Origin: QHXW01 sp035297145
GTDB lineage: Bacteria > Acidobacteriota > Terriglobia > Bryobacterales > Bryobacteraceae
Direction of reading: 5' to 3'
DNA: 64,000 bases
Assembly (NCBI GenBank): GCA_035297145.1
Contig: DATGZN010000104.1
Span: 10,138 to 74,137 of the forward strand
Below, piece by piece: positions 7,344 to 16,142 of this stretch. A program made the position numbers and the translations under genes. Under the pieces are notes generated by a model. That model was not told the origin of the DNA, ran no database searches, and worked only from the letters and a program-made list of their open reading frames with translations. How positions within the stretch are numbered: the first letter of the stretch is position 1; each line of letters begins with the position of its first letter.

Positions 7344-10223
7344 ATGCCGCGCCTCCTCGATGAGATCGAGTTTCGCAATCCCCACCGCGCGCGCACTCAG
7401 ATTTCCGACGTGGTAGACGGCGTGCCCGAGTCCACCTCCGCCCGCATCCAGGCTCTGGTCGCTTCGGTTCCGGACCCCGATCAAGCCGTTCACTATCTCG
7501 ACCGGCTGCGCAAAGAGAACCCCGCGTGGTTCAGCCGTTTTACGGGCGCGCCCAACGCACTCGGCTATCTCATTACGGTCTTCTCCTATAGCAACTTTCT
7601 CTCGGAGGAAGTCTTGCGCCACCCCGAGTGGCTGCTGGATCTCACCACTTCCGGCGACCTGCATCGCGTCCTGGCTCCTGAAGAGTATGAGCACCGGTTG
7701 GCCGCTTTCGCCGCGCCCGAAGGCGTTCCAGCCGCCCTCGATCTCGCGCGCTTCCGCCGCCAACAGTTGTTGCGCATCGTGCTGCGCGATGTACTCGGCC
7801 AAGCCTCGCTTTCCGACGTGACCGCGGAGCTTTCCCATCTGGCTGACGCCATCCTCGATCTCACCTACCGCCGTATCCGTGCGGAGCTGGTTGCGCGGCT
7901 CGGCACGCCAAGGCTCGAAGACGGCAGCGAATGCGGTTTCTCCGTGATCTCTCTCGGCAAGCTTGGCGGCAATGAGCTGAACTACAGCTCCGACATCGAT
8001 CTGATGTTCGTTTACTCGGCCAACGGCCACACCGATGGCGCCGAGCCGGTGACCAACAAAGAATTCTTCAAGAAGGTTGCCAATCAGTACACCGAGCTGC
8101 TCTCCACTTACACGGCGGAAGGGCAATGCTATCGCGTGGATCTCCGGCTCCGTCCCGACGGCCGTTATGGCGAAGTCTGCATTTCGCTCGAAGGCGCTCG
8201 CAGTTACTACAAACAGCGCGGCCGCGACTGGGAATTGCAGATGCTCATCAAGGCACGCATTTCAGCCGGCGAACCTGAGCCGGGGCGCGCGCTCTTGGAT
8301 GATGTCGAGCCCCTGATTTACTCGACAACTCTCGATTTCCGCGCCGTTGAGGCGGTCTCGGAAACACGCGCCCGCATTCATGAGAAGCTGGCGGCCAAGC
8401 GGGGTGAGTCCGGCCTGGATATCAAGCTCACGCGTGGCGGCATCCGCGATATCGAATTTCTGGTGCAATGCCTGCAGCGGCTGCACGGCGGCCGAGAGCC
8501 CTGGTTGCGCCACGGCGGCACGCAATTCGCTCTGTTCCGTCTCCGCGACAAACTGCTGCTCTCCAGTTCCGAATATGCGCGGTTGGCACAGGCTTACGAG
8601 TTCTTGCGCAACGTCGAACACCGCCTGCAATTTGACGAGGATCGTCAAACCCATAGATTGCCAGCCGATCCGGAAATGCTAGAGGTTTTCGCGCGCCGCA
8701 TGCCCGCGGGCCCCGATGGCGCTTACACCGCCGACACATTCGAGCGCGAACTCGATGCGCATCTGGAGGGCGTCCAGGAGCTCTACGATCGTCTCATCAA
8801 CGCCCAGAAGCCGCTTTACTATTCGCCTCTGCCTGCCGAGCCGGAATCCAGCGCGCCGGAATTGCCCGTTGCCGACCTGCCGCTGCCGCCGTCGAGCCAC
8901 TTGGTTCGCCTGCTCGATCAGCGCGCTCCGCAGCTCGCCGAAGTGCTGGGCCACGCGCCGCTGCGCCGCGGCCGTGAGCGCTTCGAGCATTTCCTGGAAA
9001 AAGTAATCGCCAATCCCGAATGGCTTTCCCTTCTCGACTCCGATACGCAACTCGCCGCCTGTGCCATCGACATGTTCGAGCACAGCCAGTATTTTGCCGA
9101 CCAGCTCCTCCGCCACCCCGAGCTGCTCGATGAGCTGGCCCGTGCCTGCGCGTCACCCGAGTTTCAACTCGATGCCGAATCGCCCAGCGACGCCGCCGCC
9201 CTCCGGCGATTCTATCTTCGCCAGATGCTGCGCATCCAGTGCCAGAGCCTCTTCCTGCGCCAGCCCATCTTTTCAACTCTCGACCACACCTCCGATCTTG
9301 CCGACGCGGTGATTGCTTCCGCCTACCGCATCGCCCTTGAAGAAACCACCGCCGCCAATCCTCCCTCAAGCACCGGCTACAATCCCACCGATCAGATGCT
9401 GGTCGTCACGCTCGGCCGCCTGGGCATGCGCGAATTCGATCTCGCCTCCGACGCCGATCTGCTCTTCATTCTGCCCGACGCCGATATGCCCGAGCACTTC
9501 TTCTGGACCTGCGTCGCGGAACGGATGATCCAAGCCATCAGCGTCTACACGGGGCAGGGCGTGATGTTCACCGTCGATACCCGCCTCCGCCCCAATGGCC
9601 GTGAGGGCCCGCTCGTGCAGTCCGAAGGAGTTTACAAGGATTACTTCGCCAAGCGCGCCGAAGCCTGGGAAGGCATCGCGTATATGAAATCGCGCGGCGT
9701 GGCGGGTAATATGGCGCGCGCCACTGACTTCCTCCACGAGCTACAGGAGGTCGATTGGCGCCGCTACGGGCAGGGGGGCCGCTCGCGCAAGGAACTTGCG
9801 CAGATGCGCGCACGTCTAGAGAAAGAGCAGGGCGCCCGCAATCCGCTGAAGGCGGGCCGCGGCGGCTATTACGATATCGACTTCGCGCTCATGTACCTGC
9901 GTTTAAAAGGAGCGGGCATCTTTTTCAAAGTGCTGAATACGCCGGAACGCATCGACGTGATCGAGAAAATGGGGCACCTGGAGCGCGAGGATGCCGAGTT
10001 CCTGCGCGACGCCGCCACCTTCTATCGTGCGATCGATCATGGAGTGCGCATCGCGGCCGGCCACGCTGAAGGCAGCCTGCCATCGGCTCCGGAGCAGATG
10101 CGCATTCTGACCGAGCTGGTCCGCCGCTGGACGCCCGAGCACATGCACGGCGGGAGCCTAGATGGGAAACTCGCGCAAATTCGCACTCGTACGAGGGAAT
10201 TCTTTGAACGCGTCTTCAGTTAA
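7344..10223 (+). CDS. glnE: Bifunctional glutamine synthetase adenylyltransferase/deadenylylase
   Basis: Adds AMP to, and removes it from, the regulatory tyrosine of glutamine synthetase under PII control. At 959 residues it is full length. The two nucleotidyltransferase halves are both present: LGKLGGNELNYSSDIDLMF near 205-222 (deadenylylating half) and LGMREFDLASDADLLFIL near 692-709 (adenylylating half), each with the paired Asp residues. The linker and helical C-terminal domain are intact, with GGYYDIDFALMYLRLKGAG conserved. A perfect TATAAT at 7296-7301 precedes it; no good -35 at normal spacing and only a weak ribosome site are visible. Its substrate GlnA is encoded just upstream. Confidence 0.96.
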   Translation: MPRLLDEIEFRNPHRARTQISDVVDGVPESTSARIQALVASVPDPDQAVHYLDRLRKENPAWFSRFTGAPNALGYLITVFSYSNFLSEEVLRHPEWLLDLTTSGDLHRVLAPEEYEHRLAAFAAPEGVPAALDLARFRRQQLLRIVLRDVLGQASLSDVTAELSHLADAILDLTYRRIRAELVARLGTPRLEDGSECGFSVISLGKLGGNELNYSSDIDLMFVYSANGHTDGAEPVTNKEFFKKVANQYTELLSTYTAEGQCYRVDLRLRPDGRYGEVCISLEGARSYYKQRGRDWELQMLIKARISAGEPEPGRALLDDVEPLIYSTTLDFRAVEAVSETRARIHEKLAAKRGESGLDIKLTRGGIRDIEFLVQCLQRLHGGREPWLRHGGTQFALFRLRDKLLLSSSEYARLAQAYEFLRNVEHRLQFDEDRQTHRLPADPEMLEVFARRMPAGPDGAYTADTFERELDAHLEGVQELYDRLINAQKPLYYSPLPAEPESSAPELPVADLPLPPSSHLVRLLDQRAPQLAEVLGHAPLRRGRERFEHFLEKVIANPEWLSLLDSDTQLAACAIDMFEHSQYFADQLLRHPELLDELARACASPEFQLDAESPSDAAALRRFYLRQMLRIQCQSLFLRQPIFSTLDHTSDLADAVIASAYRIALEETTAANPPSSTGYNPTDQMLVVTLGRLGMREFDLASDADLLFILPDADMPEHFFWTCVAERMIQAISVYTGQGVMFTVDTRLRPNGREGPLVQSEGVYKDYFAKRAEAWEGIAYMKSRGVAGNMARATDFLHELQEVDWRRYGQGGRSRKELAQMRARLEKEQGARNPLKAGRGGYYDIDFALMYLRLKGAGIFFKVLNTPERIDVIEKMGHLEREDAEFLRDAATFYRAIDHGVRIAAGHAEGSLPSAPEQMRILTELVRRWTPEHMHGGSLDGKLAQIRTRTREFFERVFS

Positions 10224-10386
10224 CTCGCAATTCGGCCCTGAGGGCGCACACATCGCAATTCGGGGACTGGCTTCGAAATTCCGGCGAGCACAATCATGGA
10301 AACAGCTGCCTGCACGAGCCGGAATTTCGTTGCCTGTACCCGAATTGCCTTTACGACCCTTCGGAATTGCCTGTCCCCGAATTGCC
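10224..10386. repeat. GCAATTCGGGGAC repeat cluster
   Basis: Right after glnE, a roughly 30-base unit occurs as an inverted pair (10255-10284 and 10319-10348), with a further copy at 10361-10386 and a half copy near 10228. The core reads GCAATTCGGGGAC or its complement GTCCCCGAATTGC. The last copies lie inside the region that would encode the N-terminus and signal peptide of the next gene. Confidence 0.6.
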
Positions 10387-11223
10387 CTACTCCTCCTCGC
10401 CCTCTCCCCCTGCTTTGCCGGCCCGCCCGCGACATCCCCGCCTCCAATTGCCGATGCCTTCACGCGCATGTACAACACCGATTTCGCAGGCGCCCATGCG
10501 GATCTTGACCGCTACGTGGCGGCGCAGCCTTCCGATCCCTTCGGCTACGCAGTGCGGTCCAGCGCTTACTTATTCTCCGAGCTCGACCGTCTCGGCATCC
10601 TGGAAAGTGAGTTCTTCGCTGATGATAAGCGCATCATTGAGAAGAAGAAACTCAAGCCGGATCCGGTAGTGCGCGAAAAGTTCTTGCAGGCAGTCAATGA
10701 CGCGCAGTCGCGCGGCGCGAAAATCCTGGAGTCAAACGGCAACGATCAGAACGCGCTGTTTTCCATGGCCATTACGCAGGGAGTCATCATGGATTACACC
10801 GCTTTGGTGGAGAAGCGCCAGTTGAGTAGCCTCGCCCCGGCGCGCCGCGCCAATAGCTACGCGCAGCAACTGCTGAAGGCGAATCCACAGTTCTATGACG
10901 CCTACCTGACCACCGGACTCAGCGAATATCTGCTGGGCAGCCTTCCTTTTTATGTCCGGTGGTTCGTACACTTCGACGGAGTCAATGGAGACAAAGGCAC
11001 AGGGATTGACAACCTCAAACTCGTCGCACGCTCAGGCCACTATCTGCGGCCGTTTGCCAAAATCCTGCTGTCGGTGTGCTATCTGCGCGAGAAGCAGCCC
11101 CGCGAAACGCAAAAGCTGCTGGCGGAGCTGACTTCAGAATTCCCTGCTAATCCGCTGCTGCGAAAGGAATTAGCCAAAGTCGCGGACGATTTGGCGCATG
11201 GCGCCGGCACCAGCGCAAAATAG
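10330..11223 (+). CDS. Secreted hypothetical protein, TPR-like helical repeats
   Basis: Function unknown. From a TTG at 10330 the product begins MPVPELPLRPFG and reaches a classical signal peptide (IALLLLALSPCFAG). A helix-rich body of about 260 residues follows. The pattern FARMYNTDFAGAHADL with later ANPQFYDAYLTTGLSEYLLG resembles tetratricopeptide-type repeats. The frame is open back to an ATG at 10162 inside glnE, but that start would place 60 unlike residues before the signal peptide. The N-terminal coding region consists partly of the dispersed GAATTGCC repeat, which is odd. Likely periplasmic or surface-exposed. Confidence 0.6.
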   Translation: MPVPELPLRPFGIACPRIALLLLALSPCFAGPPATSPPPIADAFTRMYNTDFAGAHADLDRYVAAQPSDPFGYAVRSSAYLFSELDRLGILESEFFADDKRIIEKKKLKPDPVVREKFLQAVNDAQSRGAKILESNGNDQNALFSMAITQGVIMDYTALVEKRQLSSLAPARRANSYAQQLLKANPQFYDAYLTTGLSEYLLGSLPFYVRWFVHFDGVNGDKGTGIDNLKLVARSGHYLRPFAKILLSVCYLREKQPRETQKLLAELTSEFPANPLLRKELAKVADDLAHGAGTSAK

Positions 11224-11280
11224 CGTTGCGTCCTCCAAATGTGATAGAGTCTTTTCCCTCGGTTCGGGAAGGCGGAATCC

Positions 11281-11544
11281 ATGTCGATCCTAGGCAAGAA
11301 ACCAAAGGCGGACATAGCAGGCTCTCAGTCGGAGCATCTGATCAGCGTCACGAGTTCTTCTGGAAACGGCGCCTCCGGCCCCACAGTGGGACTGGAGATC
11401 CGCCTTCCTGAAATGGGTGTGCTGACTCTGGACATGCGTAGGGAGGAAGCTTACGATCTAGCCAATGAGCTGCTGGCTGCGGTCGCGAAGGCCCAGCGCA
11501 AGCATGAGCAGCAGTTCGGAAGAGTTTGGAACAGCACCTTTTAG
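11281..11544 (+). CDS. Small hypothetical protein
   Basis: An 87-residue protein starting MSILGKKPKADIAG after a GGAAGGCGG-like ribosome site. The N-terminus is Ser/Gly-rich and probably flexible. The second half, EIRLPEMGVLTLDMRREEA and on to LLAAVAKAQRKHEQQF, looks like a short beta segment followed by an amphipathic helix. There is no signal peptide or membrane segment. No family recognised. Codon use and the ribosome site suggest it is real. Confidence 0.5.
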   Translation: MSILGKKPKADIAGSQSEHLISVTSSSGNGASGPTVGLEIRLPEMGVLTLDMRREEAYDLANELLAAVAKAQRKHEQQFGRVWNSTF

Positions 11545-11679
11545 ACGCCGCCCCTCAGCACGATTCCGCACAGTTTACGTTTCTTTACAATTCTTGTCGG
11601 GAATCAACTCACTTCTCGAACGTCGTTTATTACAGGTGGCCGTAATCGGACCGCCGTAAAACGATCAAGGAGTTATCGC

Positions 11680-12081
11680 ATGATCTACAAATCGAAAAGC
11701 ATAGGAATGATGATCGTACTTGCCGGCATCGCCATGTTGACGCTTACTACAAAAGCCAAGGCGGACGATTGGAACAAGGAGACTAATGTAACTCTGAGCG
11801 CGCCGATGGAAATCCCTGGGCAGGTGCTGCCAGCAGGAAACTACGTGTTCCAGCTTGCCGACAATCAAAGCGATCGCAATATCGTGCAGATCTTCAATGA
11901 GGATAAGACTCATCTCATTGCGACAGTTATTGCCATCCCCGCGTACCGCCTCGAGCCATCGGACACGACGGTAATCACCCGCGAAGAAGAGCCGGCCGGA
12001 CGTCCTGAAGTTCTCAGCAGATGGTTTTTCGCCGGCGACCTTCGCGGCGTCGGATTCGTATATCCATCGGACCAAAGATAG
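11680..12081 (+). CDS. Small secreted beta-rich protein
   Basis: A 133-residue protein with a signal peptide (MIYKSKSIGMMIVLAGIAML, cleavage after KAKA). The mature part has a pattern common in acidobacterial secreted proteins: SAPMEIPGQVLPAGNYVFQL, then DRNIVQIFNED and a YRLEPSDTTVITREE stretch. It looks like one small beta-sandwich. AAGGAG precedes the ATG by 7 bases. It is monocistronic, ending at a strong hairpin shared with the convergent gene. Molecular role unknown. Confidence 0.7.
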   Translation: MIYKSKSIGMMIVLAGIAMLTLTTKAKADDWNKETNVTLSAPMEIPGQVLPAGNYVFQLADNQSDRNIVQIFNEDKTHLIATVIAIPAYRLEPSDTTVITREEEPAGRPEVLSRWFFAGDLRGVGFVYPSDQR

Positions 12082-12096
12082 TGACTAAGTCCCGTC

Positions 12097-12135
12097 GTGG
12101 TCGCAGCTCGGCAACACAGACCGAGCCGCGACCAC
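12097..12135. terminator. Bidirectional hairpin between convergent genes
   Basis: Arms of 15 bases, GTGGTCGCAGCTCGG (12097-12111) and CCGAGCCGCGACCAC (12121-12135), pair at 14 of 15 positions around a 9-base loop. It lies between two converging genes. There is no T-run, so the termination role is inferred. Confidence 0.55.
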
Positions 12136-12147
12136 AGGGAGCGGTCG

Positions 12148-12684
12148 TTAGGGCCTATGACTCAATCGACTCAAAGACTCTTCCAGGATCTCCCACAGCT
12201 TCTCCTCCACCGTTTTCCCATCTCGCAGGTGAAGGCTATGCAGAACCACTCCCCCAGGAGGCATCAACTGCTGTTCGGAAACCCAGCCGTCATGCACCGT
12301 ATAGCGAACAATCGGTTGTCCCGCTTCATCGGAGAGTTCCAGAGAGCTGCGATAACTGTGCAAAGGCACTTCCGAGCCTGACGACGTACTCCCGGCAACC
12401 GCGGCGGCCCAGGCCGCGAATGCGGAATCCTGGGTGAAGCCCCGCTTCAGCGTGATGTTGGTGTATTTCGTCAGTCCAGTTAATTTGCGGACGGATATCG
12501 GATTGTCGCCCTGTTGGTAATCGATGACGTTGCTATCGGATCCCAGGCTCGTTTGAAGATTCCCGAAGGACTCCTGCTCGCCGTCCCACATCCGCAGCTT
12601 GTACTTGTGCATTTCCGTTTCACCCCACAGGTTGCGGCCAGTATACACCTCTGTGTTGCGATCTCTCTCCATTCCGTTGCACAA
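12148..12684 (-). CDS. Phage tail tube (gp19/Hcp-like) family protein, orphan
   Basis: A 178-residue protein matching the T4 gp19-type tail-tube family of contractile tails. The strongest segment is VIDYQQGDNPISVRKLTGL followed by KYTNITLKRGFTQDSAFAAW, the classical family signature. The C-terminal half (SLELSDEAGQPIVRYTVHDG) also fits the fold. An ATG at 12672 is an alternative start. No sheath, baseplate, spike or ATPase gene of a contractile injection system is nearby: neighbours are a secreted protein and thpR. It may be a stray tube subunit, a domesticated homologue or part of a split locus. Family call good, role unknown. Confidence 0.7.
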   Translation of the reverse strand: MCNGMERDRNTEVYTGRNLWGETEMHKYKLRMWDGEQESFGNLQTSLGSDSNVIDYQQGDNPISVRKLTGLTKYTNITLKRGFTQDSAFAAWAAAVAGSTSSGSEVPLHSYRSSLELSDEAGQPIVRYTVHDGWVSEQQLMPPGGVVLHSLHLRDGKTVEEKLWEILEESLSRLSHRP

Positions 12685-12698
12685 TCATCGTCGCGTAG

Positions 12699-13256
12699 AT
12701 GAGATTGTTTGTCGCCATCGACCTCCCTCCCGAGGTCATCGCCAATCTTGAGTCTCTCCTCGCCCGCCTCAAGCCCACCGCCCACATCAACTGGAGCTCA
12801 ATCGAGAATCTCCACATCACCACGAAATTCATCGGCGAATGGCCGGAAGAACGCCTTGCCGAGTTGACCGCAGCTCTCCACACGCTTGCACCGCGCACCG
12901 CGATCCCCATCGTCGTTGAGAAGCTCGGCTTCTTCCCCAACCCGCACGCGCCGCGCGTGTTCTGGGCAGGCGTCCATGGTGGTGACGCCCTCACGCAGCT
13001 CGCCCGCGAAACCGAAGAGGCGCTCTCTGTGCTCGGCATCACCAAGGAACAGCGCCCGTACTCGCCGCACCTCACGCTCGCGCGCATCAAAACTCCGGGC
13101 AAGCAGCCCGCACTTCTGCAAGCTGTCGCTAAGCTGCCGTCCCTCGATTTCGGCAGCTTCACCGCCGACCGTTTCTTCCTCTATCGCAGCAAGACAGCGC
13201 CGACGGGCTCGGTCTACACCCAGCTCGCCGGATTTCCTTTCAGAACCGAAAACTGA
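12699..13256 (+). CDS. thpR: RNA 2',3'-cyclic phosphodiesterase (LigT/ThpR)
   Basis: A 2H phosphoesterase of 185 residues that opens 2',3'-cyclic phosphates on RNA. The two catalytic HxTx motifs are present: HITT (39-42) and HLTL (124-127). The N-terminal MRLFVAIDLP and the FPNPHAPRVFWAGV segment are typical of the family. It is divergent from the tail-tube-like gene and overlaps the 3' end of the converging outer-membrane gene by 17 bases. Confidence 0.9.
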   Translation: MRLFVAIDLPPEVIANLESLLARLKPTAHINWSSIENLHITTKFIGEWPEERLAELTAALHTLAPRTAIPIVVEKLGFFPNPHAPRVFWAGVHGGDALTQLARETEEALSVLGITKEQRPYSPHLTLARIKTPGKQPALLQAVAKLPSLDFGSFTADRFFLYRSKTAPTGSVYTQLAGFPFRTEN

Positions 13257-13779
13257 ATTCTCCCGCGGCGATGAACCAGCGGTCATGCGCCTGGGCCGCG
13301 GTTATCAAGATGTAGCGGGGAGTCATCCCGAGCCAGAAGTGCCGGCCGTGATCCAGCGCGACGGCCACGCCAGCCGAGAAATTCCCTCCCCACCCGCTGC
13401 GTGGAGAGAGTAAGCCGCTGGTGTCCGAATAATTCTCGTACACTCCACCAGCGCCCGCCGATAGCTCCAGCCGTCCCTCCCAAACCGGCAGAATGAGGCG
13501 CGGCCCAAATTGCACCCAGGTGAACAGGTCTTTCGGATAGAAGGTGTAAAAGTCCTGGCGAATAACGCCGGCCGGATGAATAGCCGTCAACGCCCCAGCC
13601 TCGAGTCCGAGATGCCGAAACAGGCGGTAGCTATAACTCCCACCCAGACTCACCGCCGCAGAGGTTCCGAACCTGCCGACGTCGACCGCATCTCCGCCGC
13701 TGAACATGACCTGGCTGCGCTCGTCCTGTGCGCGTGCCATGCTCACAGTAAGGAAGAATACAAGCACAGTAGTCCTCAT
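13240..13779 (-). CDS. Small outer-membrane beta-barrel protein
   Basis: A 179-residue protein with a signal peptide (MRTTVLVFFLTVSMARAQ). Alternating hydrophobic strands follow (SLGGSYSYRLFRHLGLEAG, LELSAGAGGVYENY, NFSAGVAVALDHG). It ends in FSFRF, the C-terminal phenylalanine signature for barrel assembly. Eight strands are plausible for this length. Function unknown; OmpA/OmpW-like barrels are comparable. It ends within thpR on the opposite strand. Confidence 0.7.
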   Translation of the reverse strand: MRTTVLVFFLTVSMARAQDERSQVMFSGGDAVDVGRFGTSAAVSLGGSYSYRLFRHLGLEAGALTAIHPAGVIRQDFYTFYPKDLFTWVQFGPRLILPVWEGRLELSAGAGGVYENYSDTSGLLSPRSGWGGNFSAGVAVALDHGRHFWLGMTPRYILITAAQAHDRWFIAAGEFSFRF

Positions 13780-13865
13780 ACTCTATCGACCCGCACTTGC
13801 CCGGCCGGCCTACACCCGGTGAAAAATCTTTCGAGACATGACAGAATCGAATAGTCGCTCTGCTG

Positions 13866-14504
13866 ATGACTCCTCTCCTGGCCCTCGTAGCCGCGTACCT
13901 CATCGGAGCCATTCCTTTCGGCTATCTCATCGTGAAATGGATGACCGGCGCCGACGTCCGCGCGTCGGGCAGCGGCAATATTGGCGCAACAAACGTTCTG
14001 CGCACCACCGGACGCGCCGCCGGAATCATCACATTACTCCTCGATATCGCGAAAGGCACAACCGCCCTCTGGCTCGCGGACAAACTGACTGGCGGCAACA
14101 TCCACTGGATGAGCGCCGCCGCACTCGCCGTGATGGCCGGCCACGCCTTCCCGATTTTCCTCAAGTTTCAGGGCGGCAAAGCCGTGGCTAGCTTCATCGG
14201 TGCATATCTGTATCTTGCGCCCGTTCCCCTTCTCGCCGTCCTGATTGTCTGGGTGGCGGTGGTGGCTTACACGCGCCAGGTCTCCATGGGTTCGATTCTC
14301 GCTGCCGGAACGTTCCCGCTCGCTGTGTGGCTCTTCATGCAGCCGCCCCTGTCTCTCTTGGCCGCCGCCACAGTCAGCGGCACGTTTATCATTTACCGCC
14401 ACCGCGCCAACATCGCCCGCATCCGCAATGGCACCGAACACGTTCTCTCGTTCGGCGCGCGCAAAGCGATCACGCCTCAGCGATGGCGCATGCGGCGTTC
14501 ATGA
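13866..14504 (+). CDS. plsY: Glycerol-3-phosphate acyltransferase PlsY
   Basis: Inner-membrane enzyme that acylates glycerol-3-phosphate from acyl-phosphate, the first step of phospholipid synthesis. The 212 residues include several membrane helices, the conserved GSGNIGATN loop (35-43), GHAFPIFL (92-99), and FQGGKAVAS (101-109). Length is typical. The stop overlaps the gpsA start in an ATGA, giving translational coupling with the enzyme that makes its substrate. Confidence 0.95.
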   Translation: MTPLLALVAAYLIGAIPFGYLIVKWMTGADVRASGSGNIGATNVLRTTGRAAGIITLLLDIAKGTTALWLADKLTGGNIHWMSAAALAVMAGHAFPIFLKFQGGKAVASFIGAYLYLAPVPLLAVLIVWVAVVAYTRQVSMGSILAAGTFPLAVWLFMQPPLSLLAAATVSGTFIIYRHRANIARIRNGTEHVLSFGARKAITPQRWRMRRS

Positions 14505-15499
14505 AAAATCTCGCCATCATCGGCGGCGGCTCGTGGGGTACCGCGCTTGCTATAGTGCTGGCTCCACGTTTTGATTGCGTGCGCCTCTGGGTTTACGAGC
14601 AGGAGCTCGCCGACCGTATGTGCGCCACGGGCATTAACGACGTGTACCTGCCCGGTTTTCAATTGTCCAAAAACGTCGGCATCCTGAACGACCTCGGCTC
14701 GACGATCGACGGCGCCGGAATCGTGCTAAGCGTGGTCCCTTCGCACCTCGTTCGCGCGCTCTATCAGCAGATGCTGCCCCACCTCACACCCGCCATGCAC
14801 CTCGTAAGCGCCACCAAGGGCCTCGAAACCGGCACACTCCTGCGCGTCTCGGAAGTAATCCGAAAAGTACTCGAGCCGCACTTCGCCCCGCGCATCGCCG
14901 TGATCTCCGGCCCCACTTTCGCCCGCGAAGTCGCTCGTGGCGATCCCACGGCGCTGGTGGTTGCTTCCGCCGATCGCGAGCTTGCCGAAACCGTCCAAGC
15001 CGCTTTCGCCGGCCCGACTTTCCGCCTTTACACCAGCTCCGATCCCGTCGGCGTTGAAATCGGCGGCGCGGTGAAAAACGTCGTCGCCATTGGCGCCGGC
15101 GTCTGCCACGGTCTAGGGCTCGGCCATAACGCCGTTGCGGCGCTCATAACGCGTGGTTTAGCCGAAATCACCCGCTTGGCGATGGCCATGGGCGGCCAGC
15201 CTAAAACTCTAGCGGGGCTCGCCGGTTTAGGCGATCTGGTATTAACCTGTACCGGAGATCTTAGCCGTAATCGACACGTCGGGTTGGAGTTAGCAAGTGG
15301 CCGAAAGCTCCCGGAGATCGTCGATTCCATGAAAATGGTGGCCGAAGGCATCAAAACCACCGCCGCCACCGTCGATCTCGCCCGGCGCCACTCGGTCGAG
15401 ATGCCCATCGCCCAGCAAATGCATGCCATGCTGGAACTTGGCCGTCCGCCGCAAGAGGCCATCCGGCAGTTGATGGAGCGCTCGCTTAAGGGAGAATAG
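14501..15499 (+). CDS. gpsA: Glycerol-3-phosphate dehydrogenase [NAD(P)+]
   Basis: Reduces dihydroxyacetone phosphate to sn-glycerol-3-phosphate for lipid synthesis. From the ATG at 14501 it has 332 residues, starting MKNLAIIGGGSWGTALA with the Rossmann glycine motif. It contains ISGPTFAREVARG, the catalytic-lysine stretch EIGGAVKNVVAIGAG, and LAGLGDLVLTCTGDLSRNR. Upstream in-frame codons exist, but this start fits the Rossmann fold and the ATGA overlap with plsY. A two-gene lipid-precursor operon. Confidence 0.95.
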   Translation: MKNLAIIGGGSWGTALAIVLAPRFDCVRLWVYEQELADRMCATGINDVYLPGFQLSKNVGILNDLGSTIDGAGIVLSVVPSHLVRALYQQMLPHLTPAMHLVSATKGLETGTLLRVSEVIRKVLEPHFAPRIAVISGPTFAREVARGDPTALVVASADRELAETVQAAFAGPTFRLYTSSDPVGVEIGGAVKNVVAIGAGVCHGLGLGHNAVAALITRGLAEITRLAMAMGGQPKTLAGLAGLGDLVLTCTGDLSRNRHVGLELASGRKLPEIVDSMKMVAEGIKTTAATVDLARRHSVEMPIAQQMHAMLELGRPPQEAIRQLMERSLKGE

Positions 15500-15525
15500 T
15501 AGTTTAGTACTGCCCGCAACCTTTT

Positions 15526-16131
15526 ATGCCCCAGTGGGTTAAGGAAGACATGGGGGCCACATCATTGGCCTTTGACTGCGACGCCGAATTGATGCTTCGG
15601 GTCAGGGAGGGCGACGGGGCGAGCTTCGCTCTGCTGCTCGAGAAGTATCGTGTCTCGGTCGCCCATTTCCTGTACCGTATGGTGCAGGATCAGCCTGTGG
15701 CCGAGGAGTTGGCTCAGGAGGTCTTCTTGCGCGTTTATAAATCCCGCGAATCCTACGAGCCGACTGCAAAGTTTACAACCTGGCTCTATCGCATCGCCAC
15801 GCACCTGGCTTTAAATTGGCTGCGGGACGAAAAAAACGAGCGCGGCCAGGAACGGCTGGACGAGGTTGCAGAGGATGGCCCAGTTCGGGAAGTCGCCGAC
15901 CGCACGCCCTCAGTGGAGCACCAGATGGTGCGGCAGGTGAAGTTGGAAGAGGTGCGCAAGGCCGTTGCCGCGCTGCCTGACAAGCAAAGGGCCGCGGTCC
16001 TGATGCACAAGTACGAAGAGATGGACTATTCGCAAATAGCGAAAGTGTTAAGCTGCTCGGAATCGGCGGTGAAATCCCTCTTGTTCCGGGCCTATGAAAC
16101 CTTGCGCGTCCGTTTGGCGCATATGGCTTAA
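15526..16131 (+). CDS. ECF-type RNA polymerase sigma factor
   Basis: A 201-residue sigma-70 family regulator. Region 2 spans about residues 20-110, with AEELAQEVFLRVYKSRESY and FTTWLYRIATHLALNWLRDE (the -10-recognising helix). Region 4 spans about 145-195, with LPDKQRAAVLMHKYEEMDY followed by the helix-turn-helix IAKVLSCSESAVKSLLFRA. Starts at 15526 or 15550 are both possible. It is followed 11 bases later by a zinc-finger anti-sigma factor, so its activity is probably held at the membrane until a signal arrives. Confidence 0.9.
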   Translation: MPQWVKEDMGATSLAFDCDAELMLRVREGDGASFALLLEKYRVSVAHFLYRMVQDQPVAEELAQEVFLRVYKSRESYEPTAKFTTWLYRIATHLALNWLRDEKNERGQERLDEVAEDGPVREVADRTPSVEHQMVRQVKLEEVRKAVAALPDKQRAAVLMHKYEEMDYSQIAKVLSCSESAVKSLLFRAYETLRVRLAHMA

Positions 16132-16142
16132 AGGGAAGAAAT

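Noticed and set aside
7215..8126. Minus-strand open frame of 303 codons at the start of glnE
   Set aside because: Antisense shadow of glnE; its tail is translated from the heptamer repeat.
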